Positions 34,028 through 42,314 of a stretch of DNA of 44,919 bases are shown here, piece after piece. Within the stretch, counting starts at the first letter, position 1; each line of letters begins with the position of its first letter. Source of the stretch: Marinilactibacillus piezotolerans (GTDB lineage: Bacteria > Bacillota > Bacilli > Lactobacillales > Carnobacteriaceae_A); assembly GCF_900114235.1 (NCBI RefSeq), contig NZ_FOSJ01000018.1, forward strand, positions 1 through 44,919, in the 5' to 3' direction. The notes beneath the pieces are model-generated. The model had not been told where the DNA came from. It made no database searches and was given only the letters and a program-made list of their open reading frames with translations. A program made the position numbers and the translations under genes.

Positions 34028-36892
34028 TTAGTCTTCAATAATTGAATCAATTTCATCTAATTCATCTACCATAGAACCATTTTCCAGATAATGATAAAGA
34101 TAATAGTACTCACTATATGCAATTTTAATATTTAATTGCTTTTCAAGTTTTATGATAACCTTTTTTATTTCAGAATATAGTGGATGTCTCTTTATCTGTT
34201 CTAAGTCTGAATCTATCGTTAGTGTCTCATTTAAAACGGTTCGCTCTACTACACCTGCTAGGTGCATAATTAAATTAATATGAAAAGCATAATTCCCTTC
34301 TCTCTCATCAGAAAGATCATAAAATTCTTTTGCAGATATCCATAATGGATCAATTACTTTCGCGGGATTTATAAATGTATAACTTTCTTCTATAAAATTC
34401 TGACATAGTCTTTTAGCGTTTCCTTCGTCTACTTCTGGAGTGAATGATACTATGCTGTTTTGAGAAATAATATCTTTCAAAACAACTTCAACATCTTGTT
34501 CAATAAACTGCTCTAATGGAATAAAGGGAGCATCCAGCTTGGGATTCAGAATACCAGTAGTTGCTACAATTGAAAAATCTTTTTTCAACTTTTCTCTTTT
34601 TTCTTTTAATTCAGCAACCGAACAAGCTATAACACTTAGATTCGTTTCCAGATTATTATCAAGTGCACTTTCTACTAATTCTTTGATTCTTTGGGCTGTC
34701 CCTTCACCGCTTGCACAGACAGCTAAAATAATTTGTTTCTTTTTATTTTTTATTGATAGATCATATGGTTTGTTATTTACTGTATCGACATAACCTCTAA
34801 ATTTTTTGAGTGATTCAAATAATGTGTTCAGATCTGTATCCACAAGAGAAGCTTTCCGAACCGCTTCAAGTACTACAGCGGTTGATACCATATCAATTGT
34901 TCTTACGGAAATACCTGTTTCTTCCATCAATTTTTCACCAAAAGTAGAAAGTGAACCCATATCTACCAGCAACAGTACTCCATTTCCTTCATCTACTTCT
35001 ATTACAGCTTGCTTGATCCGTTCATAAGCTGTTTGCGGCGGCATGTCCAAGGGCATATCAATTGAATTGATTTTCTCAATATCAAGAAGCTCTTCTACCA
35101 CACTAGTCATGCTGCTAGCTGTAGATTGTCCATGTGTTGCTACAATAACGCCCACTTTCCCCTGGGCTTGTTCATCTCTCAAAGAGACGAGTAAAACGGT
35201 AAGATAATATACTTCATTTTCCGGAATCGTTACATGCATTTCATCAGAAATAATTTTTCTGATTTCTTTTGCTACTTCATATTCTGCCGGGAAATCAATT
35301 GCCATTTCTTTAATATTATGATTTATATTACGCTCTTCACCTAAGAAAATCTTTTTCAGAAAAGAACTAATATGCAAACTCATTGCATAAATAAAATTCT
35401 GCTGAAATTCAGCACCTAATCTTCGTTTTACTAAATCATATAAAGTTCTGGTCAATTGGATAACTTCAGTATTAACAAATTCTGCCAATTTTGATTCTGT
35501 GTTAAAAGAGAAACCATGATTTCTATAATAAGACTTTAAATGAACATTAATATCCGTTGATATATAATGATTAATTGATTCCTGATCTAATCCTTCAGCC
35601 TTTAAGAGCGCAGCTTTATCCCCAATTATGTCATAAAGATTATAAGGCAATTCATAAGCGTCTGTTGTCATTTTTACGAAAGATTCATTAGGTGAAACAC
35701 TAATCTCAGGCTCAAGATACTTGGATAGTTCAGTATGCCTTTTTCTATCAGAAGAAAGTTGGATCAATCCTGCTTTGATACCATCCGGAAGATCATTAAC
35801 TGTTAAATTCACTTCTTCTTTCTGCATTTGATGCATAAATCCTCTTGCACAAACTAATTGGATATTCGACTTTAGTTGACCTACGTTCCCGTAATTCACA
35901 CTAGTGATCAATGCTTTAACAACATCTTCTGTTAAACTGATTCTTCTTTGTATTCTATTTGCTTCAATACCTGCCATCAGCTTCACTAAATCGATTTGTT
36001 CATTAGCTGGTCTTTGTTTGAAAGAAGGCAGATGAATATTGATTGGAATTCGTCTCATAAAAGTATCTAATAAGGCAGATCCGGGATCTTCTGTTGTAGC
36101 TCCTACAATTCTTACAGATGCTTGCTTTGCTTTTCCTGTTTCTCCCATTCTATTATATGTTCCGTGATCCATGAAATAAAAAATCATTTCCTGACCTTCA
36201 GGAGGTAGTCTGTGAATTTCATCTAAAAACAGCATACTCCCATCGGCTTGTTGAATAAGTCCTGATTTATCGGCCATTGCGCCCGTAAAAGCACCCTTTG
36301 AGTAACCAAATAAATGACTCATCAATAATTGAGGATTATGAGCGTAATCGGCACAGTTAAATACAATCAACTCTTTTGAATGATCAATCATTCCATTTGA
36401 TTGAGCAAATCTAAACATTGCATGTGCAAAAAATGATTTACCAGAACCAGTAGGTCCAGTAATTAAAGTATTTAAACCTTTAGGAGGGTATAAAACTGCT
36501 GCCTTGGCTTGTTCAACGGCGTTCTTCATACTACCGGTAGCCCCAATAGTGGTCTGAAAGATATCTTCATCTGAAGAAAAAGCAAAGTCATGAATACCCT
36601 GATCAGTTTCAATATCTTCAGGTCGTGTCTCTTTATAACTAGATACATACTTTGAAAATGGTTTATGCTGCATTAATTTGATATCGATATATTTAACCGG
36701 TCTACCTTCAACTTTATAAAGTTTTCCTTCTCGGACCAATAGGTTCAAGTCTTTTGAGACATTACTCCGCTGGATATCTAATGCATCAGAAATTTCTTTC
36801 GTCGTAATACCTTGTTTTAATTCTAACTCCTTTTTTGAGTAGTATTTAGTATTGTTAATGACATATTCATAGATACGCTCTATTCTTTTCAT
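34028..36892 (-). CDS. manR: ManR/LevR-type sigma-54 activator with PTS regulatory domains
   Basis: About 954 residues (ATG at 36892, AAAGGAG nine bases upstream; an in-frame ATG at 36958 has none). Domains in order: N-terminal winged HTH (about 1-75); AAA+ domain with Walker A GPTGSGKS at 146-153 and the sigma-54 contact loop GAFTGA at 200-205; PRD1 with His507 in AMSLHISSF; mannose-class EIIA with His587 in VATHGQSTA; EIIB-like domain with Cys726 in LAVCASGEGTAQ; PRD2 with His877 in LIMHLAGVVER. Such proteins drive mannose-class PTS operons and are tuned by PTS phosphorylation. Here rpoN and an orphan IIB are the neighbours; the target operon is outside. Confidence 0.94.
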   Translation of the reverse strand: MKRIERIYEYVINNTKYYSKKELELKQGITTKEISDALDIQRSNVSKDLNLLVREGKLYKVEGRPVKYIDIKLMQHKPFSKYVSSYKETRPEDIETDQGIHDFAFSSDEDIFQTTIGATGSMKNAVEQAKAAVLYPPKGLNTLITGPTGSGKSFFAHAMFRFAQSNGMIDHSKELIVFNCADYAHNPQLLMSHLFGYSKGAFTGAMADKSGLIQQADGSMLFLDEIHRLPPEGQEMIFYFMDHGTYNRMGETGKAKQASVRIVGATTEDPGSALLDTFMRRIPINIHLPSFKQRPANEQIDLVKLMAGIEANRIQRRISLTEDVVKALITSVNYGNVGQLKSNIQLVCARGFMHQMQKEEVNLTVNDLPDGIKAGLIQLSSDRKRHTELSKYLEPEISVSPNESFVKMTTDAYELPYNLYDIIGDKAALLKAEGLDQESINHYISTDINVHLKSYYRNHGFSFNTESKLAEFVNTEVIQLTRTLYDLVKRRLGAEFQQNFIYAMSLHISSFLKKIFLGEERNINHNIKEMAIDFPAEYEVAKEIRKIISDEMHVTIPENEVYYLTVLLVSLRDEQAQGKVGVIVATHGQSTASSMTSVVEELLDIEKINSIDMPLDMPPQTAYERIKQAVIEVDEGNGVLLLVDMGSLSTFGEKLMEETGISVRTIDMVSTAVVLEAVRKASLVDTDLNTLFESLKKFRGYVDTVNNKPYDLSIKNKKKQIILAVCASGEGTAQRIKELVESALDNNLETNLSVIACSVAELKEKREKLKKDFSIVATTGILNPKLDAPFIPLEQFIEQDVEVVLKDIISQNSIVSFTPEVDEGNAKRLCQNFIEESYTFINPAKVIDPLWISAKEFYDLSDEREGNYAFHINLIMHLAGVVERTVLNETLTIDSDLEQIKRHPLYSEIKKVIIKLEKQLNIKIAYSEYYYLYHYLENGSMVDELDEIDSIIED

Positions 36893-36956
36893 TTCCTGTT
36901 CTCCTTTCAAGATAATGGCTCTTGAAACTTCACCGTTAGTATACACTAGATAATAC

Positions 36957-37383
36957 ACAAATAAAACACACTAGAACAAAACAGTCTAAATTATTCAGGA
37001 CTGTTCTATTATAGTGTGTTAAAATTCTTGAAATCTCTATGTTTAATTACTTTCTTTTACTGCTGTAACTATGTAATTGCCTTTTAAAATTAAATACACT
37101 AAGTAATTAGAGTGCAGCGAGAAGGAAGGGCCACACCTTCACTTCTCAGCTATCACCCGGTAAGGGATACCCGTTATGAATACACAAGTTTAGAAGTCAC
37201 TGAACTTGTGTAGATTTATCTTTATAAGAGTTCATTATCAATAAACTTGCTATATCGCTAACTAAGTATAAGTATATAGAAAAGCTATGAACTGAACTCT
37301 GGATATTATTATATTAATGAAAGGAGGAGAAGAAGGAGAGAATGCACTAAAATAGGATGTTTCTTCTCCGTTTCATTACACTT
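36957..37383 (-). ncRNA. Candidate structured RNA of about 420 bases upstream of manR, family unknown
   Basis: Read on the minus strand from about 37380. Hairpin 1 pairs 37377-37361 with 37334-37316 (about 16 bp). Arms 37300-37293 and 37234-37227 (TGAACTCT-type, 8 bp) close a branched region. Hairpin 3 pairs 37211-37201 with 37192-37182 (11 bp). A small GGTA/TACC hairpin lies at 37174-37155. Hairpin 5 pairs 37147-37136 with 37129-37119 (11 bp plus bulge). An A-rich linker leads to a terminator (37020-36999 with 36986-36965, then TTTTATTTG). No ORF with a ribosome site is seen. It does not match RNase P, tmRNA, 6S, or riboswitch consensus sequences I know. It could be an independent sRNA or a manR leader with attenuator. 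Confidence 0.5.
36958..37020 (-). terminator. Terminator between the structured RNA and manR
   Basis: Long hairpin AACACACTA..AGAACAGTC / GACTGTTTTGTTC..TAGTGTGTT (complements of 36999-37020 and 36965-36986, with small internal loops), followed by TTTTATTTG. Confidence 0.68.
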
Positions 37384-37386
37384 AAA

Positions 37387-37415
37387 ACTATATAATAATA
37401 TTGTGAAATAGTCAA
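37387..37415 (-). promoter_or_regulatory. Strong promoter of the structured RNA
   Basis: On the minus strand TTGACT (complement of 37410-37415), 17 bases, TATAGT (complement of 37387-37392). Among the best sigma-A matches in the window. The remaining 37416-37633 is T-rich with no other signal. Confidence 0.65.
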
Positions 37416-37633
37416 CAATTTATTCAGATTTTTTTTCCTTTTCTTTTTATTTTATTCAAAAACTACTATATAGTAAGCTTTTTTTGTTTGATTTTCTGTT
37501 GCTCTTTTTATTTTTTTAAAGAGAATCTTCACATAGTACGAATTCGAGTAATCTTAGACTGCTGTATCATTGCAAAAGATAGTAATAAAAATTCGTAATT
37601 TTATTATGATAATCATCGGGAAAAGATATAGAT

Positions 37634-37672
37634 GAAAAAAAGCCAATGCACTTCTACGAGCACATTGGCTTT
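37634..37672 (-). terminator. Terminator of the photolyase gene
   Basis: Stem AAAGCCAATG/CATTGGCTTT (complements of 37663-37672 and 37639-37648) followed by T's on the minus strand, six bases past the stop. Confidence 0.85.
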
Positions 37673-37677
37673 CCTAT

Positions 37678-39087
37678 TTATTGAACTATATCCTTACTCT
37701 CTTCAAAAACGGATATAGCTCTTTTTCTAGCTTCAGAGTGATTGACTATAGGATAAGGATAATGCTCACCCATTATTACACCTGCCGCTTCTTGTTCTTC
37801 TTTGCTCATTTTCTCCGGGTCATGGATGTACTCATTTTTAACAGCACTTAACTCTGTTACATATTTACGGATAAAATTACCTGAAGGATCATATTTTTCA
37901 GACTGAGTCGTGGGATTAAACACTCTAAAATAAGGCACTGCATCTGTACCTGTCGAAGCTGCCCACTGCCAGCCTCCTATATTACTTGAAGCATCATAAT
38001 CAATCAGCATTTTCTGAAAATATCTTTCACCCCAACGCCAATCTATCAGTAAATCTTTAGTTAAAAATGATGCAACAATCATGCGCAACCGATTATGCAT
38101 CCATCCGGTTTCGTTCAATTGTCTCATAGCTGCATCTACGAGTGGATAACCTGTATGACCAAGTTTCCATTTTTCAAATTGTTCCTTATCATTATTCCAT
38201 TGAATATTTGAAAACTGAGTTTTTATTGGCTTCATTTTCTGATCTGGGTTACCTACATAAATCATATGATAGAAATCTCTCCAGCATAATTCTTTTAAAA
38301 AAGTTTTCTGGCTCTCGGAGCTTGTTTCTTTTTTCACTGCATTCCAGACAGTACGTATGCTGATCTCCCCTGTTCTCAGATACTGAGATAATCGACTTGT
38401 ATTATCTTCGAAAGGATAATCTCTTGCTTTTTTATATTTGTCAATTTTTTCTTCAATAAACTTATTTAACTGCTTCTTTGCTTGTTCAGTTCCAGGCAGA
38501 TAGTGAATATTCAAGCTAGATTCTTTTACCATTTTTTCTAATTTTTCTTCGTTCTCTTTGAATAAAACTTCTTTAAGTACCTTTTTCGGATTAATCATCA
38601 CCTGTATAGGGGTCGGTTTTTCTAGTTCAATCCACTTATTATAATAAGGAGTGAAAACTTTATAAAGATCTCCAGAATTATTTTGTACTTCATACGCTCC
38701 ATGTAAGTAATGATCCATATAAGAGTGAACGGCTATCTCATGTTTTTTGAAAAACTCTCTCATTCTATCGTCCCTTTGTTTTCCATAACCTCTCTCATCC
38801 TTATTAAAATAAATTTCCGACCAGTTAGGAAATGATTTTTTCAGATCAGAAAAACTCTTTGTTATATCCCCATATAATATTTGTAAATGTAGTCCGCTTT
38901 TCTTCAGTACTTCTTTAAAATGCCATACACTCGCAAAAAAAGCATCATGATTCAAGCTATTTTCCAAGAATTGTTCTGGATTAATATGAAAAACCAGAAT
39001 CAATTGCTCCGATTCTTCAAATGCTTTCGCAAGTGCAATATTATCTTCTAACCTTAGATCTCTTCTAAACCACATTACTGAAACCAT
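37678..39087 (-). CDS. phr: Deoxyribodipyrimidine photo-lyase (class I cryptochrome/photolyase)
   Basis: A 469-residue light-driven repair enzyme for UV pyrimidine dimers. The N-terminal antenna domain (about 1-130) begins MVSVMWFRRDLRLEDNIAL. The FAD-binding helical domain (about 200-469) has FLKELCWRDFYHMI and WMHNRLRMIVASFLTKDLLIDWRWGE. DYDASSNIGGWQWAASTGTDAVPYFRVFNP holds the flavin site and the Trp-rich electron path. Full length. Single gene with its own terminator. Confidence 0.95.
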   Translation of the reverse strand: MVSVMWFRRDLRLEDNIALAKAFEESEQLILVFHINPEQFLENSLNHDAFFASVWHFKEVLKKSGLHLQILYGDITKSFSDLKKSFPNWSEIYFNKDERGYGKQRDDRMREFFKKHEIAVHSYMDHYLHGAYEVQNNSGDLYKVFTPYYNKWIELEKPTPIQVMINPKKVLKEVLFKENEEKLEKMVKESSLNIHYLPGTEQAKKQLNKFIEEKIDKYKKARDYPFEDNTSRLSQYLRTGEISIRTVWNAVKKETSSESQKTFLKELCWRDFYHMIYVGNPDQKMKPIKTQFSNIQWNNDKEQFEKWKLGHTGYPLVDAAMRQLNETGWMHNRLRMIVASFLTKDLLIDWRWGERYFQKMLIDYDASSNIGGWQWAASTGTDAVPYFRVFNPTTQSEKYDPSGNFIRKYVTELSAVKNEYIHDPEKMSKEEQEAAGVIMGEHYPYPIVNHSEARKRAISVFEESKDIVQ

Positions 39088-39184
39088 AAATCTGCCCTTT
39101 CTCTTCTAATATAAACACTTTATATTTTTATATAAATACAATTCGTTTTTCTATATTTGATATCTAACCTGAAATAATAGTTAC

Positions 39185-39230
39185 AAAAAAGGTTTACTAA
39201 ACAGACTAGATATTCTGCTTAGTAAACTAT
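39185..39230 (-). terminator. Terminator after the glutathione peroxidase gene
   Basis: Stem GTTTACTAA/TTAGTAAAC (39192-39200, 39219-39227) with TTTTTT on the minus strand (complement of 39185-39190). Confidence 0.75.
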
Positions 39231-39251
39231 CTTTATTTTAAGCAATTCAAT

Positions 39252-39716
39252 TTAAAGTAATTTTTCAATATCTTTTGCTATTTTCTTTGGACTAGTCGTA
39301 GGAGCATACCGATTTACTACTTCTCCATCAGCATCAATCAAAAACTTTGTGTAATTCCATTTGATCATTTTATTTCCTGTCTGATCTTTTAAATACTTAA
39401 ACAGAGGATGCGTCTCATCTCCATTAACTTTGATCTTATCAAACAATGGGAAAGAAACTCCATAGTTCATTTGGCAGAATTCTGCTATTTCTTCTCCTTC
39501 TAACGGTTCTTGATTCATGAACTGGCTACAGGGAAATCCTAAGACTACAAATCCTTTCTCTTTATAGTCCTGGTACAAATTTTCAAGATCCTTTAATTGA
39601 GATGCAAGTCCACATTGGCTGGCGGTATTTACAATCAATAATGGTTTTCCAGCATACTTAGATAGAGAAATTTCATTTTCTGACATATCTGTCACTGTAT
39701 AATCTGTAATCGGCAT
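39252..39716 (-). CDS. Glutathione peroxidase family thiol peroxidase (BsaA type)
   Basis: A 154-residue peroxidase that reduces hydroperoxides, in bacteria usually with thioredoxin as the donor. The peroxidatic Cys35 is in VNTASQCGL, Gln is at about 65 in GFPCSQF, and Trp120 lies in KWNYTKFLID, completing the catalytic set. A second Cys63 in the FPC motif is the position used for resolving in thioredoxin-dependent members of some groups. Full length. It follows the VOC gene by 32 bases and may be the last gene of the carotenoid transcription unit. Confidence 0.92.
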   Translation of the reverse strand: MPITDYTVTDMSENEISLSKYAGKPLLIVNTASQCGLASQLKDLENLYQDYKEKGFVVLGFPCSQFMNQEPLEGEEIAEFCQMNYGVSFPLFDKIKVNGDETHPLFKYLKDQTGNKMIKWNYTKFLIDADGEVVNRYAPTTSPKKIAKDIEKLL

Positions 39717-39748
39717 ATCATTTCATCCTTTCTTTTCTAAAATCAATT

Positions 39749-40630
39749 TTATAGGCTATTATCTGGACTATTTTTTAAAAATTTAATTTTTATACCATTA
39801 GGATCTATAATCGCAAACCTATTTTCACCTTGTTCCATAACATTTACTCCGCAGGATTTTAGTTGTTCTTTTAAATTAAGCCAATATTCTTTCGAGGTAA
39901 CAATAATTGAAAATCCCTCTAATCCCAAATCCTTTTCACTTGGTGCTGGCAGGTTTCTACCTAACCAGATATTTGTTCCAATATGGTGATGATAACCATT
40001 CATTGCAAAAAAATTTGCCTGTTCACCAAATCTATCTTTTAAATCCATTCCTAAAATTTTCTCATAGAAATTTTGTGTCGCCTCTAAGCTTGAAACAGAC
40101 AGGTGGACATGACCAATTATCGTTTGCACAGGAAATAAGGCAGCAGCATTTTCATCTCTGCTTGCTAAAACACCTTCAGTATCCATTTCGATCGTGATTC
40201 CAGCTATTCTACCATTTGGCTTGATATCCCATTTCGATTTTGGTTTATCACTATAAATTTCAATTCCATTTCCTTCAGGATCTCGTAGATAAACAGCTTC
40301 ACTATACCCATGATCTGAAGCACCTTCTATCGGTATCTGTTCACTTAGTAAATGATATAATACATTACCTAAATCCTTTCTTTCAGGAAGTAAAAATGCA
40401 GTATGAAATAAACCTGCAACCTTTCTTGGTGGATTAGGCTCTTGCACTTTCTTCAAAATCAATAGTGGCGGTTTTAACTCACTAATTCCTAAAGTTATTT
40501 CTCGCTCTGTCTCAGTTAATCGTTTTAACCCTATTCGTTCATAATAGTCAGCTACTTTAACTAGATCTTTAACTTTTAATGTAACTGTTCTAATAAAAAT
40601 TGATTGATCAATCTTAAATAACTGATTCAT
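39749..40630 (-). CDS. VOC superfamily protein, CatE-like (two glyoxalase/dioxygenase modules)
   Basis: A 293-residue protein built of two vicinal-oxygen-chelate halves: about 10-130 (FIRTVTLKVKDLVKVADYYERIGL, then EGNGIEIYSDKP) and about 165-285 (IGHVHLSVSSLEATQNFYEKILGM, HHHIGTNIWLGRN, IIDPNGIKIKF). His in GHVHLSV, His in HHHIGTN and Glu in EGNGIEIY are possible metal ligands. Usually annotated as catechol-2,3-dioxygenase-like, but the substrate is unknown. AGGAG precedes the ATG at 40630. It lies 66 bases after crtO with no terminator between, so it may be part of the crt operon. Confidence 0.85.
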   Translation of the reverse strand: MNQLFKIDQSIFIRTVTLKVKDLVKVADYYERIGLKRLTETEREITLGISELKPPLLILKKVQEPNPPRKVAGLFHTAFLLPERKDLGNVLYHLLSEQIPIEGASDHGYSEAVYLRDPEGNGIEIYSDKPKSKWDIKPNGRIAGITIEMDTEGVLASRDENAAALFPVQTIIGHVHLSVSSLEATQNFYEKILGMDLKDRFGEQANFFAMNGYHHHIGTNIWLGRNLPAPSEKDLGLEGFSIIVTSKEYWLNLKEQLKSCGVNVMEQGENRFAIIDPNGIKIKFLKNSPDNSL

Positions 40631-40696
40631 ATACTTACTCCTACATAGATTTATTTTGGCATTCTGACAATAAATATCTCATGATTAATCTTGCCC

Positions 40697-41191
40697 TTAT
40701 ATCCTCTGTTCTTTAAGTCGCTTGATTCGTTCCAATCTTGGTCGATTGTATCGTTGAATCACAATGAATGGCGCATTGATGCTGACTCCATAAATCGCAT
40801 TTATCCAAGCTGCCCAAGAGGGGTTCCACAAGAAAAATAGCGGAACTAATAGCATGATCAACCAGTGCGTCAGTTCAGCACGCTTAGTTTCCATGATGAA
40901 TTCTTCGATATCTTTTTTATTAGAAGAATGTAAGTGTTTCTTCCTGTAACCTAAATTAAAAAGGGAAGCGCCATCTGGCAACTTATCTTTCCATCTTTTT
41001 ACTAGAAAGACTATATCGTAGAACTGTCCTCTTTTTTCCCAATCATAAGAATTAAACAGAAATTTGAACAAACTATTAGTTAAGAAAAGATTTTTAGGCA
41101 AAAACAACAGCGATATAGATACAGACATATGGATAATAAACCAGATACCAATATTTAATAGTAACAGCAACATTGTTTGAGAAAGTGTCAT
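40697..41191 (-). CDS. crtO: CrtO-like glycosyl-4,4'-diaponeurosporenoate acyltransferase
   Basis: A 164-residue membrane protein that in S. aureus adds the fatty acyl group to the sugar of the carotenoid glycoside. The length agrees with the 165-residue staphylococcal protein. Hydrophobic segments lie at about 5-30 and 105-135. The family-like features SLFNLGYRKKHL (about 76-87) and NAPFIVIQRYNRPRLERIKRL at the C-terminus are present. AAGGAG precedes the ATG at 41191. It starts 17 bases after crtQ. Identification rests on size, order and remembered family sequence. Confidence 0.8.
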   Translation of the reverse strand: MTLSQTMLLLLLNIGIWFIIHMSVSISLLFLPKNLFLTNSLFKFLFNSYDWEKRGQFYDIVFLVKRWKDKLPDGASLFNLGYRKKHLHSSNKKDIEEFIMETKRAELTHWLIMLLVPLFFLWNPSWAAWINAIYGVSINAPFIVIQRYNRPRLERIKRLKEQRI

Positions 41192-41208
41192 AGTAGTTAA
41201 CTCCTTTC

Positions 41209-42240
41209 TTAAACATCTATCTTACGATCACGCCAAGATACAGAATGCAAGATATGTACCTGAATGAATGACCATGAATAGACAATAATAAATGATACCA
41301 ATAACATTGGATAACACATAAATAACCAGTTAGAGAACTTTCCTACCTTCTGTGCCAACCATAAAAATTGACCTGCGTAAAAAAAATAAAGAAAAATAAA
41401 AGCAGGTAACCAGACAGAAGGATTTATCAGTAAACTGAACACTATTGAAAGAGGAATAATTAGTCCACCCGCTATCCATAAGCCTACAGCTGAAATTATC
41501 AGCGGGTGTGTATTGCTTGAACCACTTGCAATGCTTTTTGACCACCCAAGTAACCAATGTTTCAGTCCTTCTGGGTACATACGAAAAGAAACAGACCCCT
41601 TTCCACCAAAATTGTATACAGAAAGATTATGATCCTGAAAGAGTTTCGTCAACATAAAATTATCCAGATGTGAACCGAGTATCTCCTTATGTCCTCCGGT
41701 CAGCGTATATTCCTTTGCAGAACACATTAGAAATGGTCCGAAAGCTCCTCCGGTTTTGAATACATTTTTCAAAGGAGTAAAACAATTCAATCCTGCAATA
41801 ACGACCATATTCATTGGGGCAGATAATTTTTCATAAAACTTCACAGTACGATGATACGGCTGAATCGTAAATAACCCTGAGTAACTAAGCTTTTTAAATT
41901 CTGCAATAATGTTTCTCAGTGCATCTTCATGGTCAAAAAAAGTATCAGCGTCCATAAATATCATCAACTCCCCTGTTGCGCCTATTGCGCCCCTGTAACA
42001 AGCTGCTGTTTTGCCAACGAGTTCTTCTTCGTTTTGCGTTTGATTTTTAATTTTGATTTCCACATTATACTTGGAAGCTACCTCAACAGTATGATCTGTT
42101 GACTCATCATCCACTATAATGACCTGTTGCGGCTGAAGCGATTGTCTGTTTAATGTATCAAGAAGATTAACGATATTTTTTTCTTCATTTCTGACAGGGA
42201 TGATAATTGAAATAGTTGGTATCGGAACTGTATCATCCAA
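41209..42240 (-). CDS. crtQ: CrtQ-like carotenoid glycosyltransferase (family 2), 5' end doubtful
   Basis: About 343 residues from a TTG at 42240. GT2 motifs: SIIIPVRNEEKNI, VIIVDDESTDHTVEVA (nucleotide-sugar Asp), FMDADTFFD (DxD) and LTGGHKE, then three C-terminal membrane helices. In S. aureus CrtQ glucosylates 4,4'-diaponeurosporenoate. The TTG has no ribosome site. The same frame stays open 18 codons upstream with coding-like residues (LFKIPYISSQEL) but contains no ATG, GTG or TTG, and then meets a TAG. The S. aureus protein has an N-terminal membrane segment of about 45 residues that is missing here. The gene may be truncated at its start or use a rare start codon. Confidence 0.78.
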   Translation of the reverse strand: MDDTVPIPTISIIIPVRNEEKNIVNLLDTLNRQSLQPQQVIIVDDESTDHTVEVASKYNVEIKIKNQTQNEEELVGKTAACYRGAIGATGELMIFMDADTFFDHEDALRNIIAEFKKLSYSGLFTIQPYHRTVKFYEKLSAPMNMVVIAGLNCFTPLKNVFKTGGAFGPFLMCSAKEYTLTGGHKEILGSHLDNFMLTKLFQDHNLSVYNFGGKGSVSFRMYPEGLKHWLLGWSKSIASGSSNTHPLIISAVGLWIAGGLIIPLSIVFSLLINPSVWLPAFIFLYFFYAGQFLWLAQKVGKFSNWLFMCYPMLLVSFIIVYSWSFIQVHILHSVSWRDRKIDV

Positions 42241-42314
42241 TTCTTGAGATGATATATATGGGATTTTAAATAATATAAAAAAATTTAAGGCCTTCTAGCT
42301 GATTGAATCTGAGT

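Noticed and set aside
36957-37383. RNase P RNA, tmRNA, 6S RNA, or a TPP/SAM riboswitch in the manR upstream region
   Set aside because: CTGAGA and GGTG-like pieces occur, but the diagnostic conserved blocks of these RNAs (for example GAGGAAAGTCC of RNase P) are not found.
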